Positions 19,526 to 29,760 are shown, numbered from the stretch's first letter. The stretch is DNA of 64,000 nt from Bacillota bacterium (GCA_023410645.1 JAEYPQ010000065.1:158787-222786); one strand, 5' to 3'. Numbers and translations: made by a program. The notes: generated by a model not told the origin, from the sequence alone.

Positions 19526-19963
19526 ATGGAAATATTTACTTTATTAGAAAATTTAGAAGAATTATTAGAGTCTGGAACGAAGGTACCTTTTTCAAGCAAA
19601 GTTATGGTGGATGTTGAAGAGTTAAGAGAAATACTTGAGGATATACGTCTAAAACTTCCTGATGAATTAAAACAAGCAAAGTGGGTTAAAGAGGAAAGAC
19701 AAAGAATAATTGCTGATGCTGAAAAAGAAGCGGACAACCTTATTAAAGAAGCTGAAGGTAAGATAATTAACTTGGTTAATGAGAATGTTATAACTAAAGA
19801 GGCTTTAGCACAAAAAGAAGCAATAATTGAAAGTGCAAATAAAGTTTCAAGAGAAATTAGTGTTGGAACTCGTGATTATGCTGACGCAATTTTAGAAAGA
19901 GTTGCAGAAGTATTAAAAGAGACTTTGGAAGTAGTTCAAAATAATAGAAAAGAGTTAAAATAA
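19526..19963 (+). CDS. Coiled-coil protein, ATP synthase B/E-subunit-like
   Basis: A 145-residue, highly charged protein. The N-terminal part (about 1-50) resembles a conserved clostridial family found after rsmD. Residues about 55-140 form a long Ala/Glu/Lys helix (ERQRIIADAEKEADNLIKEAEGK), similar to the stalk subunits of rotary ATPases, which is why such proteins are often labelled ATPase. No membrane segment is present, so it is not a true F0 subunit b. It starts five bases after rsmD and is followed 26 bases later by ftsK. A scaffold or division-related role is possible; the function is not established. Confidence 0.75.
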   Translation: MEIFTLLENLEELLESGTKVPFSSKVMVDVEELREILEDIRLKLPDELKQAKWVKEERQRIIADAEKEADNLIKEAEGKIINLVNENVITKEALAQKEAIIESANKVSREISVGTRDYADAILERVAEVLKETLEVVQNNRKELK

Positions 19964-19989
19964 ATAACACTGTCTGAGGTTGGTGAACA

Positions 19990-22551
19990 ATGGGAAGAAG
20001 AAAAGTAAGTAGTAAATCAGTTGGAAATAATAGAAGTAAGAATGGATATAAAGGAAAACAATCTAGCAAGAAAACTATTGGTAGTGATATGCTAGGTGGA
20101 ATTCTAATTGTGCTTGGATTTATATTTTTAGTATTTTTTACATTTGAAAATATAGGTACAATTGCAGAATTTGTAACAAGTGTATTCTTTGGATTATTTG
20201 GAAAGATAGCTTTTGTTTTTCCAATAATATTAATAATATTAGGAGGACATTTAATAATTTCTGAAACTAAATTAAATGTGCCAAAAGAGCTTAGAAAGGG
20301 TATTATAGTGATGTTAATACTCTCTTCATTTGTCTATTCTTTTGTTTCCTCTGATTTTGATATTACTACTAATCCAATGAGATTCTTAGTTGATTCATAT
20401 AATTATGGCATAGATGGAGAAAATGTGGCAGGTCTTGTGGGAGCTTTGGTAGCATCTTTACTTGTAAAATTTACAGGTATAATAGTTACTAGAATAATCC
20501 TTTCTTTTGTTACATTAATATCAATCTTACTTGCATTTGATATTTCATTTAGACAACTATTTTTTGCTATATATAATGTATTTGCATTTATATATAATTC
20601 AGTATCTGCATTATTTAGTACATTATTTAGAAGAGATGGTGAAGAAGAAGAGGATTTTGAAAGTCTTGGCAAAGATTTAGAAAATAAACTAAAGGAACCA
20701 AAATTATCAAAGAGAGAACTTGCAATATTAAATAAAAAAAGACAAGAAGACGAAGAAAAATTAAAGGAAAAAGGAAACCCTACTGCAAGTGAAAATATTA
20801 GGCTTAGTGCTAATGATCAAATAGAATTTGATATAAATAAGCTTGGAGGAAGATTAAGTGATGCTGAGCTACAAGGAAAGCAGAAAAGAGATGAATTCTT
20901 CAAACTTCAAAAAGAACAAAAAGAAGATAAAAATATAAAAGAAGTATTAACTTTAGATCATATTAAACATGTTGAACAAGATAATTATGAATTCCCACCA
21001 ATAGAATTACTTAATATGCCAAAAAGTGGTGAAGAATTTGATAAAAAAGCGATACATGCAACTGCTGTAAAACTACAAAAAACCTTAGCAAGCTTTGGCG
21101 TTGAAGCTAAAGTTACAAATATAACAAGAGGGCCAACTGTTACTAGATATGAACTTACTCCAAATACTGGTGTAAAAGTAAGTAAAATAGTAAATTTAGC
21201 TGATGATATTGCTCTTAATTTAGCAGCAAAAAGTATTAGAATTGAAGCTCCAATACCTGGTAGAGCAGCTGTTGGTATAGAGGTACCTAATACTACACCA
21301 GAGTCTGTATATTTAAGAGAAGTTATAGAATCAGATACCTTTAAAAACCACAAATCCAAACTTGCATTTGCACTTGGAAAAGATGCAGCAGGTGAAATCG
21401 TGGTTGGTGATATAGCAAAAATGCCTCATGTACTTATTGCTGGTGCTACTGGTTCAGGTAAGAGTGTATGCATAAATTCACTTATAGTTTCTATTTTATA
21501 CAAATCTAAACCAAGTGAAGTAAAAATGATACTTATAGATCCAAAAATGGTTGAGCTTTCAGGATATAATGGAATACCACATTTATTAATTCCAGTTGTA
21601 ACTGAACCAAAAAAAGCGGCAGGTGCTCTTAACTGGGCTGTACAAGAGATGGTAAATAGATATACTTTGTTTGCTTCTAAAGGTGTAAAAGATATAAAGA
21701 GCTATAATAATACAATGGAAAAAGAAGAAGGTTCAAAGCTTCCTCAAATTGTAATTATAGTAGATGAACTTGCAGATTTAATGATGGTCGCTCCAAATGA
21801 TGTTGAAGATGCAATATGCCGTTTAGCGCAAATGGCAAGAGCTGCTGGTATGCATCTTGTTATTGCAACACAAAGACCATCTGTTGATGTTATTACTGGT
21901 ATAATAAAAGCTAACATACCTTCACGTATTGCATGCACTGTTTCATCTCAAGTAGATTCAAGAACAATACTTGATATGGCAGGAGCAGAAAAGTTACTTG
22001 GTAAAGGTGATATGTTATATTTTCCAGTAGGAGAAACAAAACCACTTAGAATACAGGGAACATTCATTTCAGAAGAAGAAATAGAAAAAATAGTAGAAGA
22101 TATAAAAGGTAATATAGATGTTACATATAATGATGAAATTATAAAAAGTATAGACAATGCAAATATTAGAGGAAAAGGTGAGAGAGCTAAACCTAGTGAT
22201 AATGAAGAAACTCCAGATGACGAAGATGAAATCTTAAATGATGCAATTGATTTAGTTGTCGATATGGGACAGGCTTCTGCTTCTATGTTACAAAGAAGAT
22301 TTAAAATAGGTTATGCAAGAGCTGGAAGACTTGTAGATCAAATGGAAGAAAGAGGTATTGTATCTGGTTATGAAGGTAGTAAACCAAGACAGGTACTAAT
22401 TTCAAAATCAGAATGGCAAGAATTAAAATTTGGCTCTAACTTAAACGATGATTATTCTGATTCTGATGATGAAGATGATAATTCTCAAAATGGAAATAAT
22501 TCTGATAATTTTCAAAATAATTCTAACTCAAGGTTTGACATTGAGCTATAA
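19990..22551 (+). CDS. ftsK: DNA translocase FtsK/SpoIIIE
   Basis: An 853-residue double-stranded DNA pump acting at the septum. About four membrane segments lie at 35-190, then a charged linker to about 330. The RecA-like motor has Walker A GATGSGKS (about 487-494), Walker B IVIIVDELADL (about 586) and the ATQRPSVDVITG motif. The C-terminal gamma winged helix (about 750-805, ASASMLQRRFKIGYARAGRL) reads KOPS/SRS polarity sequences. After gamma comes an acidic, Asn-rich tail of about 45 residues, which is unusual but low complexity. SpoIIIE and FtsK cannot be told apart here. The start is set by GAGGTTGGTGAACA upstream. Confidence 0.95.
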   Translation: MGRRKVSSKSVGNNRSKNGYKGKQSSKKTIGSDMLGGILIVLGFIFLVFFTFENIGTIAEFVTSVFFGLFGKIAFVFPIILIILGGHLIISETKLNVPKELRKGIIVMLILSSFVYSFVSSDFDITTNPMRFLVDSYNYGIDGENVAGLVGALVASLLVKFTGIIVTRIILSFVTLISILLAFDISFRQLFFAIYNVFAFIYNSVSALFSTLFRRDGEEEEDFESLGKDLENKLKEPKLSKRELAILNKKRQEDEEKLKEKGNPTASENIRLSANDQIEFDINKLGGRLSDAELQGKQKRDEFFKLQKEQKEDKNIKEVLTLDHIKHVEQDNYEFPPIELLNMPKSGEEFDKKAIHATAVKLQKTLASFGVEAKVTNITRGPTVTRYELTPNTGVKVSKIVNLADDIALNLAAKSIRIEAPIPGRAAVGIEVPNTTPESVYLREVIESDTFKNHKSKLAFALGKDAAGEIVVGDIAKMPHVLIAGATGSGKSVCINSLIVSILYKSKPSEVKMILIDPKMVELSGYNGIPHLLIPVVTEPKKAAGALNWAVQEMVNRYTLFASKGVKDIKSYNNTMEKEEGSKLPQIVIIVDELADLMMVAPNDVEDAICRLAQMARAAGMHLVIATQRPSVDVITGIIKANIPSRIACTVSSQVDSRTILDMAGAEKLLGKGDMLYFPVGETKPLRIQGTFISEEEIEKIVEDIKGNIDVTYNDEIIKSIDNANIRGKGERAKPSDNEETPDDEDEILNDAIDLVVDMGQASASMLQRRFKIGYARAGRLVDQMEERGIVSGYEGSKPRQVLISKSEWQELKFGSNLNDDYSDSDDEDDNSQNGNNSDNFQNNSNSRFDIEL

Positions 22552-22601
22552 TTTATCATAAAAATAAAATGAAAAATATATAATTATGAAAGGAGGATAA
22601 T

Positions 22602-23096
22602 ATGGCAATAAGAAATTTAAGACTAGATGGAGATGAAATTCTAAGAAAAAAATCTAAACCTATAGATGTTATAGATGATAAAATAAAAGAACTTGCAAAT
22701 GATATGTTAGATACAATGTATGCAAGTGACGGAATTGGGCTTGCAGCTTGTCAAGTTGGTATGCTAAAGAATATGGTAGTATATGATGTATCATATATTG
22801 AAGAAGATGAGATAAAAAAACCAATAGTATTAATTAATCCAAAGATTATACAACGTTCAAAATCAATGGTATTAGTTGAAGAAGGGTGTTTAAGTTTCCC
22901 AAATGTTTTTTTTGATGTTAAAAGACATGAAAAAGTAAAAGTAGAATTTTTAGATTTAAATGGTGAAAAACAAGTAATCAGTGCTAAGGGTATTGAAGCT
23001 GTTGTTATTCAACATGAATTAGATCATTTAGAGGGGATAATTTTTTTAGATAAGGTAGAAAATAAAAATGAATCCAGAAAAAAAATACAATATTAG
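22602..23096 (+). CDS. def: Peptide deformylase
   Basis: A 164-residue metalloenzyme that removes the N-formyl group from new proteins. All three motifs are intact: GIGLAACQVG (about 45-54), EEGCLSFP (about 91-98; Cys is a metal ligand) and HELDHLEG (about 133-140; HExxH). AGGAGG lies seven bases upstream of the ATG. It overlaps the next gene by 29 bases. Confidence 0.95.
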   Translation: MAIRNLRLDGDEILRKKSKPIDVIDDKIKELANDMLDTMYASDGIGLAACQVGMLKNMVVYDVSYIEEDEIKKPIVLINPKIIQRSKSMVLVEEGCLSFPNVFFDVKRHEKVKVEFLDLNGEKQVISAKGIEAVVIQHELDHLEGIIFLDKVENKNESRKKIQY

Positions 23097-24474
23097 ATTT
23101 AGAATTTTAAAAATTAAAATAAAACTCTTGAGAATAAAACTAAAAAAGAATTATATAAAATTTAAATCTAAAATTGTTTCATATTTTAAGAATAAAAATA
23201 TAGATAATGTTGATAAAGTAGAAGAACAAATCGTTGAAGCTACTTTATCTCTTGATGAAAATCAAGAAATAAATAGTAATGATATTCTTGAAAACAAAGA
23301 AGATGCTGTCCAAGATACAGATACTAAGATTGATAATTTAGATATAACTGAAAATAAATTAGTAGTTAAAGCTTCTGATATAAAGTTAGACAAAGAAAAA
23401 GACGAGGAAGAAAAATATAGTGAAATTTTATATGATACTATAAAAAAGGAAGAGGAAAGCAAATCTGAATACAGGTTAGAAAAATATAAAAATTTAGTTG
23501 AAAAGATAAAGAAGATTAATGAATCAACTATAATAGAAAAAAAAGACAGAAAAGTAAGAAAAGAATCTAATATAAAAAAATATATTGGAGGGATATTTGG
23601 ATTACTTGCTAAAAAACTAAAACCTGATTTTTCAAATTTAAAATCTAAATTAAAATATACTTTAATTACTTTGTTTATATTAGTAATAATAGGCTTTGGT
23701 ACATTTTTTATTCAAGCATATTTTAATACACCTGAAAGACTAACAAAAAAATATTTAGAAGAGTTAAATGCAATAAATATTGATAAAAATATAGTAATTT
23801 CAATTATAAAAGAAGATGTAAATTCTGACAACATACCAGATTATATTTGTCTTACTGGATCCCATAATGGTGTATATAATAATGAAAATTCTAAAGTTTA
23901 TGACAAATTTGGAGTTAGTATTATTAATGGTAATACAAAAGAAATAAAAGAATATTTAACTGATAAATCAATAGGATCTGACTATAAATTTTATATTAAA
24001 GCAAATAATAATAAGAAATATATTTTTGTAAGTAGTGATAATACGTGTAATGTATCACTATTAACTATGGTAGATAATAATATAGAAGATGTATTAAAAA
24101 ATAGTTTTAATGGTATGCCTTCTGGATATTCTATTTCATATACTAAAAATGATGAGGCGAAAAGTTTAGATGTAAATATAAACAATAATGGGTTGCAGTA
24201 TTTAGCGTCTAAAGGAGATGCATTTAAAATTGATTTATCAAATACAAATTTTGATTTAAATAATTATAGGAAAACATATCTTAAAGAAAAGTTTAGTACT
24301 TTTGACTTAGTTGATATAGATAATGATGGGAATATAGAGTTTGTTGCTATTCAAAATATATTATATTTAAATGTTACTTCTGAGGAATTACCAAAGACAT
24401 ATGGAAAAATTAAAGTGATTTTTGCAATTGATAATAATAAAATGACATTTAAAGATGTAAAAGTGGAAAATTAA
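23068..24474 (+). CDS. Membrane protein with charged N-terminal region and FG-GAP-like outer part
   Basis: A 468-residue protein not assigned to a named family. A very Lys-rich start, a long acidic low-complexity stretch (about 55-150) and a single membrane segment (about 193-215, TLITLFILVIIGFGTFFIQAYF) suggest a large cytoplasmic part followed by an outer domain. That domain has two calcium-loop-like stretches, DVNSDNIPDYICL (about 250) and DIDNDGNIEFVAI (about 415), as seen in FG-GAP/VCBS-type repeats. The start lies inside def; it has only a weak AAGGT upstream and may be translated by coupling. Followed by a strong terminator. Confidence 0.6.
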   Translation: MNPEKKYNIRFRILKIKIKLLRIKLKKNYIKFKSKIVSYFKNKNIDNVDKVEEQIVEATLSLDENQEINSNDILENKEDAVQDTDTKIDNLDITENKLVVKASDIKLDKEKDEEEKYSEILYDTIKKEEESKSEYRLEKYKNLVEKIKKINESTIIEKKDRKVRKESNIKKYIGGIFGLLAKKLKPDFSNLKSKLKYTLITLFILVIIGFGTFFIQAYFNTPERLTKKYLEELNAINIDKNIVISIIKEDVNSDNIPDYICLTGSHNGVYNNENSKVYDKFGVSIINGNTKEIKEYLTDKSIGSDYKFYIKANNNKKYIFVSSDNTCNVSLLTMVDNNIEDVLKNSFNGMPSGYSISYTKNDEAKSLDVNINNNGLQYLASKGDAFKIDLSNTNFDLNNYRKTYLKEKFSTFDLVDIDNDGNIEFVAIQNILYLNVTSEELPKTYGKIKVIFAIDNNKMTFKDVKVEN

Positions 24475-24503
24475 AAATGAGAAGTTTACTTCTCATTTTT
24501 TTA
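24473..24503 (+). terminator. Rho-independent terminator after the 23068 gene
   Basis: A perfect 12-base stem (24473-24484 with 24489-24500) and a T run, overlapping the stop codon of the preceding gene. Confidence 0.85.
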
Positions 24504-24576
24504 TGTTATTTTTGTTACATATTGATAATTCTTTATTTTTATTATAATATATATTTATATGGGAGTTTGAGGGCAA

Positions 24577-27570
24577 ATGAAAAAAGGAATATCGTTAATA
24601 GTTTTAGTAATAACAATAATAGTAATAATAATTTTAGCAGGTGTGGTAATATTGAATCTAACAAAAAACAATCCTATAGAAAGTGCAAAAAAAGCAAAAT
24701 TTTTAAATGATATTGATACATTTAAAAGTGAATTATCGCTATATGAATTAGATAAAATGGCAAGTACAGATGGAAATTACAATCCTAAACTATTGAATTC
24801 TGGTTTAGAGGGTACAACAGAAAATGGAGATCAAATAAATAAAGACAAAATAATAACTGATATTATAAAGACTATGGAAAATACAAGGTATCCAGAAATA
24901 TTAGAGGTAATAGCAGGAGAATTAGTATACATAGGAAATAATGAGGATGAGTCAAATTGGGGAGATGGAGTAATAGAATCAAAGGATTTTAAAATAAATA
25001 TTTCTGTAACTCCAGATTTAATGAGCCTAAATGGAAAGATATCATTAGTTGGAACATTGGTAGATCCCAATAAGATAGAATATTACAAAATATATTTATC
25101 AACAAAGAATGGAGAATATGGAGAAACTCCAGATCAAGAAATAAATGAAAAGAAATCAACAGTGGATTTTAGCTTAACAGAAAATATAAAACCAAATACA
25201 AAATACTACATTACAGTTGAAGTTAAAATGAGTAATGAATCATCTACACGAAAAAGGGAAATCGAAGTAGTAACAAAAAAAGATGAATTAGGACCAAATA
25301 CACCACAAATAGCTGTACCAAATTATTCGCAAACATTAGATGTATCACCAGTAGCAATAACATTAAATGACAATGATGGTGGAAGTGGAATAAATAAAAA
25401 AGAGAGTAAATGTATAATAAATAATGTAGCAACAAACTATACTGAAGAAGATAATATATGGCAAACAATAGGAATAAATATAGCAGAAGAAGACTTTATA
25501 GGAGATACAGCTACAATACTATTAACAGTACCATCAGATGGTGAGTATTACGTACATGTATTAGGTGTTGATAATGCAGGAAATAAAAAATCAGCAATAT
25601 CAGGAAAAATAATAGTGGACACAATAATACCAAATGAAGCAGTAATAGAAGTACCGCAAACAACAATAAATAATGGTATAGAAGCAACAGTGACAATGAG
25701 TGATAATGTTGGAGGAAGTGGACTAAATATATCTCAGTGTAAATATATATATTCGGCAGTTTCATATCCATATGGAGATACAGAAAGTATATGGAATAAT
25801 GCAACAGTATTTACGAGTGAGACACAGAAAGTAACAGTAACATCAAGTACAAATGAAATATATTATTTGCATGTATTATTAGTAGATAAGGCTGGAAATA
25901 GAAGAGAAGTGTTATCAAGTGGAGTAACGACGAACACGACAACACCAATAGCACCAGTAATAACTGGAACAGTAACAACAAGTACATGGACAAATCAAAA
26001 TGTAACATTAACAGTAAATGAGATAACATCTCCAGGAATAACAAGATATGAATATGCAGTGAATGGAGGAATATGGCAAACATATAACAGTACAAATAAG
26101 ATAGTAATATCAAGTGAGGGAACAAGTACAGTAAAGGCAAGAGCAGTAAATAATGTAGGAACAATAGGAGCGGAGTCAACAGGATATATAGTAAATATAG
26201 ATAAAACAGCACCTAGTGTACCAACAGTTAACTTTAATGGATATACACCAAATACATGGACAAGTGGAAATGTAAATATAACGTTAACATCAACAGATAG
26301 TGCATCAGGAATTTTAAAATATCAATATAGTGTAAATAATGGTACAACATGGTATGATATATCTGGAAACTGGATTATTAACTGGGATTATTGGGGAAAC
26401 ACAATATTTAGAGCAGTAGACAAAGTAGGCAATGTAAGTTCAAGTACAACATCGTATGTAATAGCAAGAGATGGAACTGGTCCATCATATACTAGTTATA
26501 GTATAACAAATGTAACAGAAACAGGATATGATGTATATGTTTATGGTGTAGCTGATAGCTCATCTGGAATAAGTAGAGTACAATTTCCAACATGGACGGA
26601 TTATAATGGTCAAGATGATTTACAAGCAACATGGCAAACAAACCCACAAGCAACAGGACAAAACCTTGGAAATGGAACTTGGTATTACAGAGTAAATATA
26701 TCTGATCATAATAATGAATCAGGACAATATCAAACACATATATGGATATATGATAATGCAGGACTAGCAAATGCATTTGCTACAACTGGGGCAATTATAC
26801 CAGTTACAAATTACAATTTTGCTTATACAGGAAACTATCAAACTTGGACAGTACCATATACAGGAACATATAAATTTGAGGTATGGGGAGCAAGTGGTGG
26901 TGGCATATATAATGGTTCTAGTAATGGTGGAGCAGGAGGATATTCTATCGGATATAGCTATCTTACAGCTGGTCAGGTAATATATGTATATGTTGGTGGA
27001 CAGGGAAGTCAACATGAAGGAAATGGATGGAGTAGTAGATATCCTGGTGGCTTTAATGGAGGTGGTTCTGCAAACCGGAGGAACAATGGCTGGAAGTGGC
27101 GGTGGAGGCACAGATATAAGAATCGGTGGAACTGATTTTACAAATAGAGTAATAGTTGCAGGAGGAGGCCGGAGGTGGCTCAACATATAGAATAGGATCA
27201 TATGGAGGAGGAACCACTGGGGGAGGCCTTGGAGGTACACAAACAGCTGGTGGAGTGATGAATACCTCTAGCGGAAATGCAAGTGGTTCATTAGGACTTG
27301 GTGGAAATGCAACTACAAAAGCATCGGGTACAAGTGTAAATGCTGCTGGTGGAGGCCGGAGGATTCTACGGTGGAGCAGGAGGATCTCAATATAGAGATG
27401 CTATGGATGGTACATATTCATCATATGATGTAGGTGGCGGAGGTTCTGGATATATTGGAGGAGTTACTTCTGGTCAGACAATAGCTGGAAATACGTCAAT
27501 GCCAAATCCACTAGGTGGAACAATGACTGGAAATATGGGACATGGATACGCGAGAATAACACTTCAATAA
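24577..27570 (+). CDS. Pilin-like surface protein with ALK-type Gly-rich end, interrupted by three +1 frame shifts
   Basis: The uninterrupted reading frame stops at 27135 (852 residues). The protein evidently continues to 27570 if one base is removed at each of three CCGGAGG sites, giving about 996 residues back in the original frame. Leader MKKG, then ISLIVLVITIIVIIIL (no Glu5). Fn3-like region about 145-240; Ig-like modules about 245-640; a GBS Bsp-like module about 641-730 (FPTWTDYNGQDD, then GTWYYRVNISDH). A Gly-rich domain from about 745 (FEVWGASGGG, YVYVGGQG, RVIVAGGG) is like that of ALK/LTK and many Firmicutes surface proteins. The first 730 residues are close to the 41539 protein. 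It could be a pseudogene, an assembly error or a frameshifted gene. Confidence 0.75.
27075..27362 (+). other. Three CCGGAGG frame-shift sites
   Basis: CCGGAGG occurs at 27075-27081, 27169-27175 and 27356-27362. Each carries one extra C relative to the reading C-GGA-GG that keeps the Gly-rich protein open (AAC GGA GGA, GGC GGA GGT, GGC GGA GGA). The reading frame moves 1 to 2 to 3 to 1, so three shifts restore it. Corrected spacings are 31 and 62 codons. A nearby CGGAGG at 27434 is read in frame without an extra base. Confidence 0.85.
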
Positions 27571-27611
27571 TTTTCCTTTGCATAAAATATAATTATTATT
27601 TATAATAAAAT

Positions 27612-27646
27612 AAATACAGTATTTGAAAAAGAATACTGTATTTTTT
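27612..27646 (+). terminator. Rho-independent terminator after the Gly-rich protein gene
   Basis: A perfect 12-base stem (27612-27623 with 27632-27643), 8-base loop and T6 tail. It lies just after the stop in the restored frame, which supports 27570 as the true gene end. Confidence 0.88.
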
Positions 27647-27703
27647 ATAAATAATTACTATTTGTTACTTTATGTATATAATTATCGTTATATTTTTATT
27701 ATA

Positions 27704-27732
27704 TTGTATTTAAGCATATATTTTGATATAAT
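27704..27732 (+). promoter_or_regulatory. Promoter of the two-component operon
   Basis: TTGTAT (27704-27709), 17 bases, TATAAT (27727-27732), then AAAGGAGATTT before the ATG at 27752. Confidence 0.6.
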
Positions 27733-27751
27733 AGCGTAAAGGAGATTTAAT

Positions 27752-28423
27752 ATGGTAAATATTCTATTAGTTGAAGATGATATAGTTATTTCTGATAGTT
27801 TAAAATATTATTTAGAAAAAGAAGGATATAGTGTTGAGATATCTAAGAGTATAAGTGATTCAATGCAAAAAATATCAAATAAAAAGTTTGACTTGGCACT
27901 TCTTGATATAACTTTAGATGATGGGTCAGGTTATGATTTAATAAAGGAAATTAAATCGCGAAATGATATACCAGTTATATTTTTAACTGCTCTTGATGAT
28001 GAAATAAATGTTGTACAAGGATTTGAGCTTGGTGCAGATGACTATATTACAAAACCTTTTAGGGCTTATGAATTTTTATTAAGAATTAAAGCTGTTTTAA
28101 GAAGATACAATAATATAAATGAAGAAATTGTTATAAATAATATCAAGATAAATTTAAATCAAGCAAAGATATATAAGGATGGGAAAGTGGTTGAACTCAC
28201 AGCATCTGAATACAAGTTACTTCTTATATTAGTTGAAAATAGAGGTAGAGTATTAAGTAGGGAAAAGATACTTGCTAATATTTGGGATGTATCAGAGGAC
28301 TATGTAAATGATAATACACTTACTGTATATATAAAAAGATTAAGAGAAAAGATTGAAGATGATCCGGCAGATCCCAAAATAATAAAAACAGTTCGTGGAC
28401 TTGGATATAAAGTTGGTGAATAA
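27752..28423 (+). CDS. OmpR-family response regulator
   Basis: A 223-residue, full-length two-domain regulator. The receiver has an acidic pair near 9-10, the phospho-accepting Asp at 52 (LLDITLDDGSGYDL), the Thr near 80 (FLTALDD) and the Lys in ITKPF near 101. The winged-helix output spans about 125-223 with the ending RGLGYKVGE. It is paired with the kinase that follows immediately, and probably binds the palindrome at 29677-29702 in front of the ABC transporter genes, as such regulators usually control their neighbouring transporter. Confidence 0.93.
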   Translation: MVNILLVEDDIVISDSLKYYLEKEGYSVEISKSISDSMQKISNKKFDLALLDITLDDGSGYDLIKEIKSRNDIPVIFLTALDDEINVVQGFELGADDYITKPFRAYEFLLRIKAVLRRYNNINEEIVINNIKINLNQAKIYKDGKVVELTASEYKLLLILVENRGRVLSREKILANIWDVSEDYVNDNTLTVYIKRLREKIEDDPADPKIIKTVRGLGYKVGE

Positions 28424-28424
28424 T

Positions 28425-29639
28425 TTGGAAATTAAAGATGGTAACAAAAAGAAATTACTTATCTTTGTGGTTATATTATTAATAGTTTCAATTATAATTT
28501 GTTATTTTATAACCATAAATTTAAGTAATGAGTATAAAAAAAGATTACAATATTTTTCTAATATTGTATTTGATAATATAAATGAAAAATATCCTGATGC
28601 AGAACAAAATATAATAAAAGATGTTTTTAGTAGTGATAACACTAATACAAATAATATTTTAGGTAAATATGGGATTTATACTGATAATATTGACTTTAAA
28701 ATTAATTTCTTAGATTTTACAACTATCACTTTTCTTAGTATTTGTATTCTTGCCATATCTCTTATACTAATAATGTTATTTTTTATCTTATGCTATATAA
28801 AAAAACAAGATAAAAGAGTAGTAAGATTAACTGAATATTCGGATCAGGTTTTAAATAATAATTATAACTTAGATATTAGAGATAATGATGAAAGTAATTT
28901 AAGCATATTAAAAAATAAAATTTATGATATTACAGTAATGTTAAAAGAAAAAAATGAGCTTTTAGAGGATGATAAAAGAAAAATAGAGAGATTAATTGCA
29001 GATATTTCACATCAGATAAAAACTCCACTTACTTCGCTAAATATATTAAATGATTTGATGTATGAAGATTTACCTAAAGAAAAAAAGGATGAGTTTTTGA
29101 AAAATATTTCAAAAGAGCTAAATAAAATCGATTGGTTAGTTAAAAATCTACTTAATTTAGCAAAACTTGATTCTAAAACCTTAATATTAAAAAAAGAAAA
29201 GGTAAATTTACTATCTTTGTTATATTCATGTAAAAATAATTTTGATATTATAAATGAGATTATGAATGTAAATATAACAATTAATTTAAATGAAGACATA
29301 GATTTGTTAATTGATAAAAAATGGACATGTGAAGCTATAAATAATTTGATTAAAAACTCAATTGAACACAAAGCTAAAAATATAGAAATAAATGCAATTA
29401 AAAACGCGGTATATACTAAAATTACTGTAAAAGATGATGGTGAGGGAATCGATAAGAAAGACTTACTACATATTTTTGAGAGATTCTACAAATGTAAAAA
29501 TAGTAGAAGTGATAGTATGGGACTTGGACTATCATTTGTAAAGAGTATTATATTAAATCAAAATGGAGATATAAGAGTTAAGAGTGATAAAAATATTGGG
29601 ACTGAATTTATAATAAAGATATATAATTATAACATATAG
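28425..29639 (+). CDS. Sensor histidine kinase of the ABC-transporter-linked two-component system
   Basis: A kinase of about 404 residues. Two membrane segments (about 10-30 and 100-122) enclose an outer domain of roughly 70 residues. A HAMP-like stretch follows, then the H-box ADISHQIKTPLTSLNIL with His near 196. The ATP domain has NNLIKNSIEH (N-box), KDDGEGI (G1) and SMGLGLSFVKSI (G2). The start is uncertain: TTG at 28425 has GGTGA six bases upstream, GTG at 28416 and ATG at 28395 are alternatives overlapping the regulator. The sizeable outer domain separates it from BceS-type intramembrane sensors, which have almost no loop. Confidence 0.9.
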   Translation: MEIKDGNKKKLLIFVVILLIVSIIICYFITINLSNEYKKRLQYFSNIVFDNINEKYPDAEQNIIKDVFSSDNTNTNNILGKYGIYTDNIDFKINFLDFTTITFLSICILAISLILIMLFFILCYIKKQDKRVVRLTEYSDQVLNNNYNLDIRDNDESNLSILKNKIYDITVMLKEKNELLEDDKRKIERLIADISHQIKTPLTSLNILNDLMYEDLPKEKKDEFLKNISKELNKIDWLVKNLLNLAKLDSKTLILKKEKVNLLSLLYSCKNNFDIINEIMNVNITINLNEDIDLLIDKKWTCEAINNLIKNSIEHKAKNIEINAIKNAVYTKITVKDDGEGIDKKDLLHIFERFYKCKNSRSDSMGLGLSFVKSIILNQNGDIRVKSDKNIGTEFIIKIYNYNI

Positions 29640-29676
29640 ATTTTATACACAGATTATTGTTTTTACTTTAATCTGT

Positions 29677-29702
29677 TATTTATTACAATTTTGTAATAAA
29701 TA
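29677..29702. promoter_or_regulatory. 26-base palindromic operator upstream of the ABC transporter genes
   Basis: 12-base arms pair perfectly around a two-base centre. The core TTACA-ATTT-TGTAA fits TNACA-N4-TGTAA, the published site of BceR-like regulators. It is A+T-rich and lacks a T tail, so it is not a terminator. It is centred about 53 bases before the start expected from the -10 TATAAT at 29731-29736, whose -35 is poor, as fits an activator-dependent promoter. Confidence 0.65.
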
Positions 29703-29760
29703 TAGTCACTTAATAGTAATATTTATATGTTATAATTATTGTAAAGAAGGGTAGGATTTT

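Noticed and set aside
24477..24710. Small open frame overlapping the start of the 24577 gene
   Set aside because: It contains the terminator stem, ends in poly-Asn/Ser-like shadow sequence and has no ribosome binding site.
26984..27570. Three separate small Gly-rich genes at 26984, 27156 and 27340
   Set aside because: They are successive pieces of one Gly-rich domain in shifted frames; none has its own start signal, and joined they restore the original frame.
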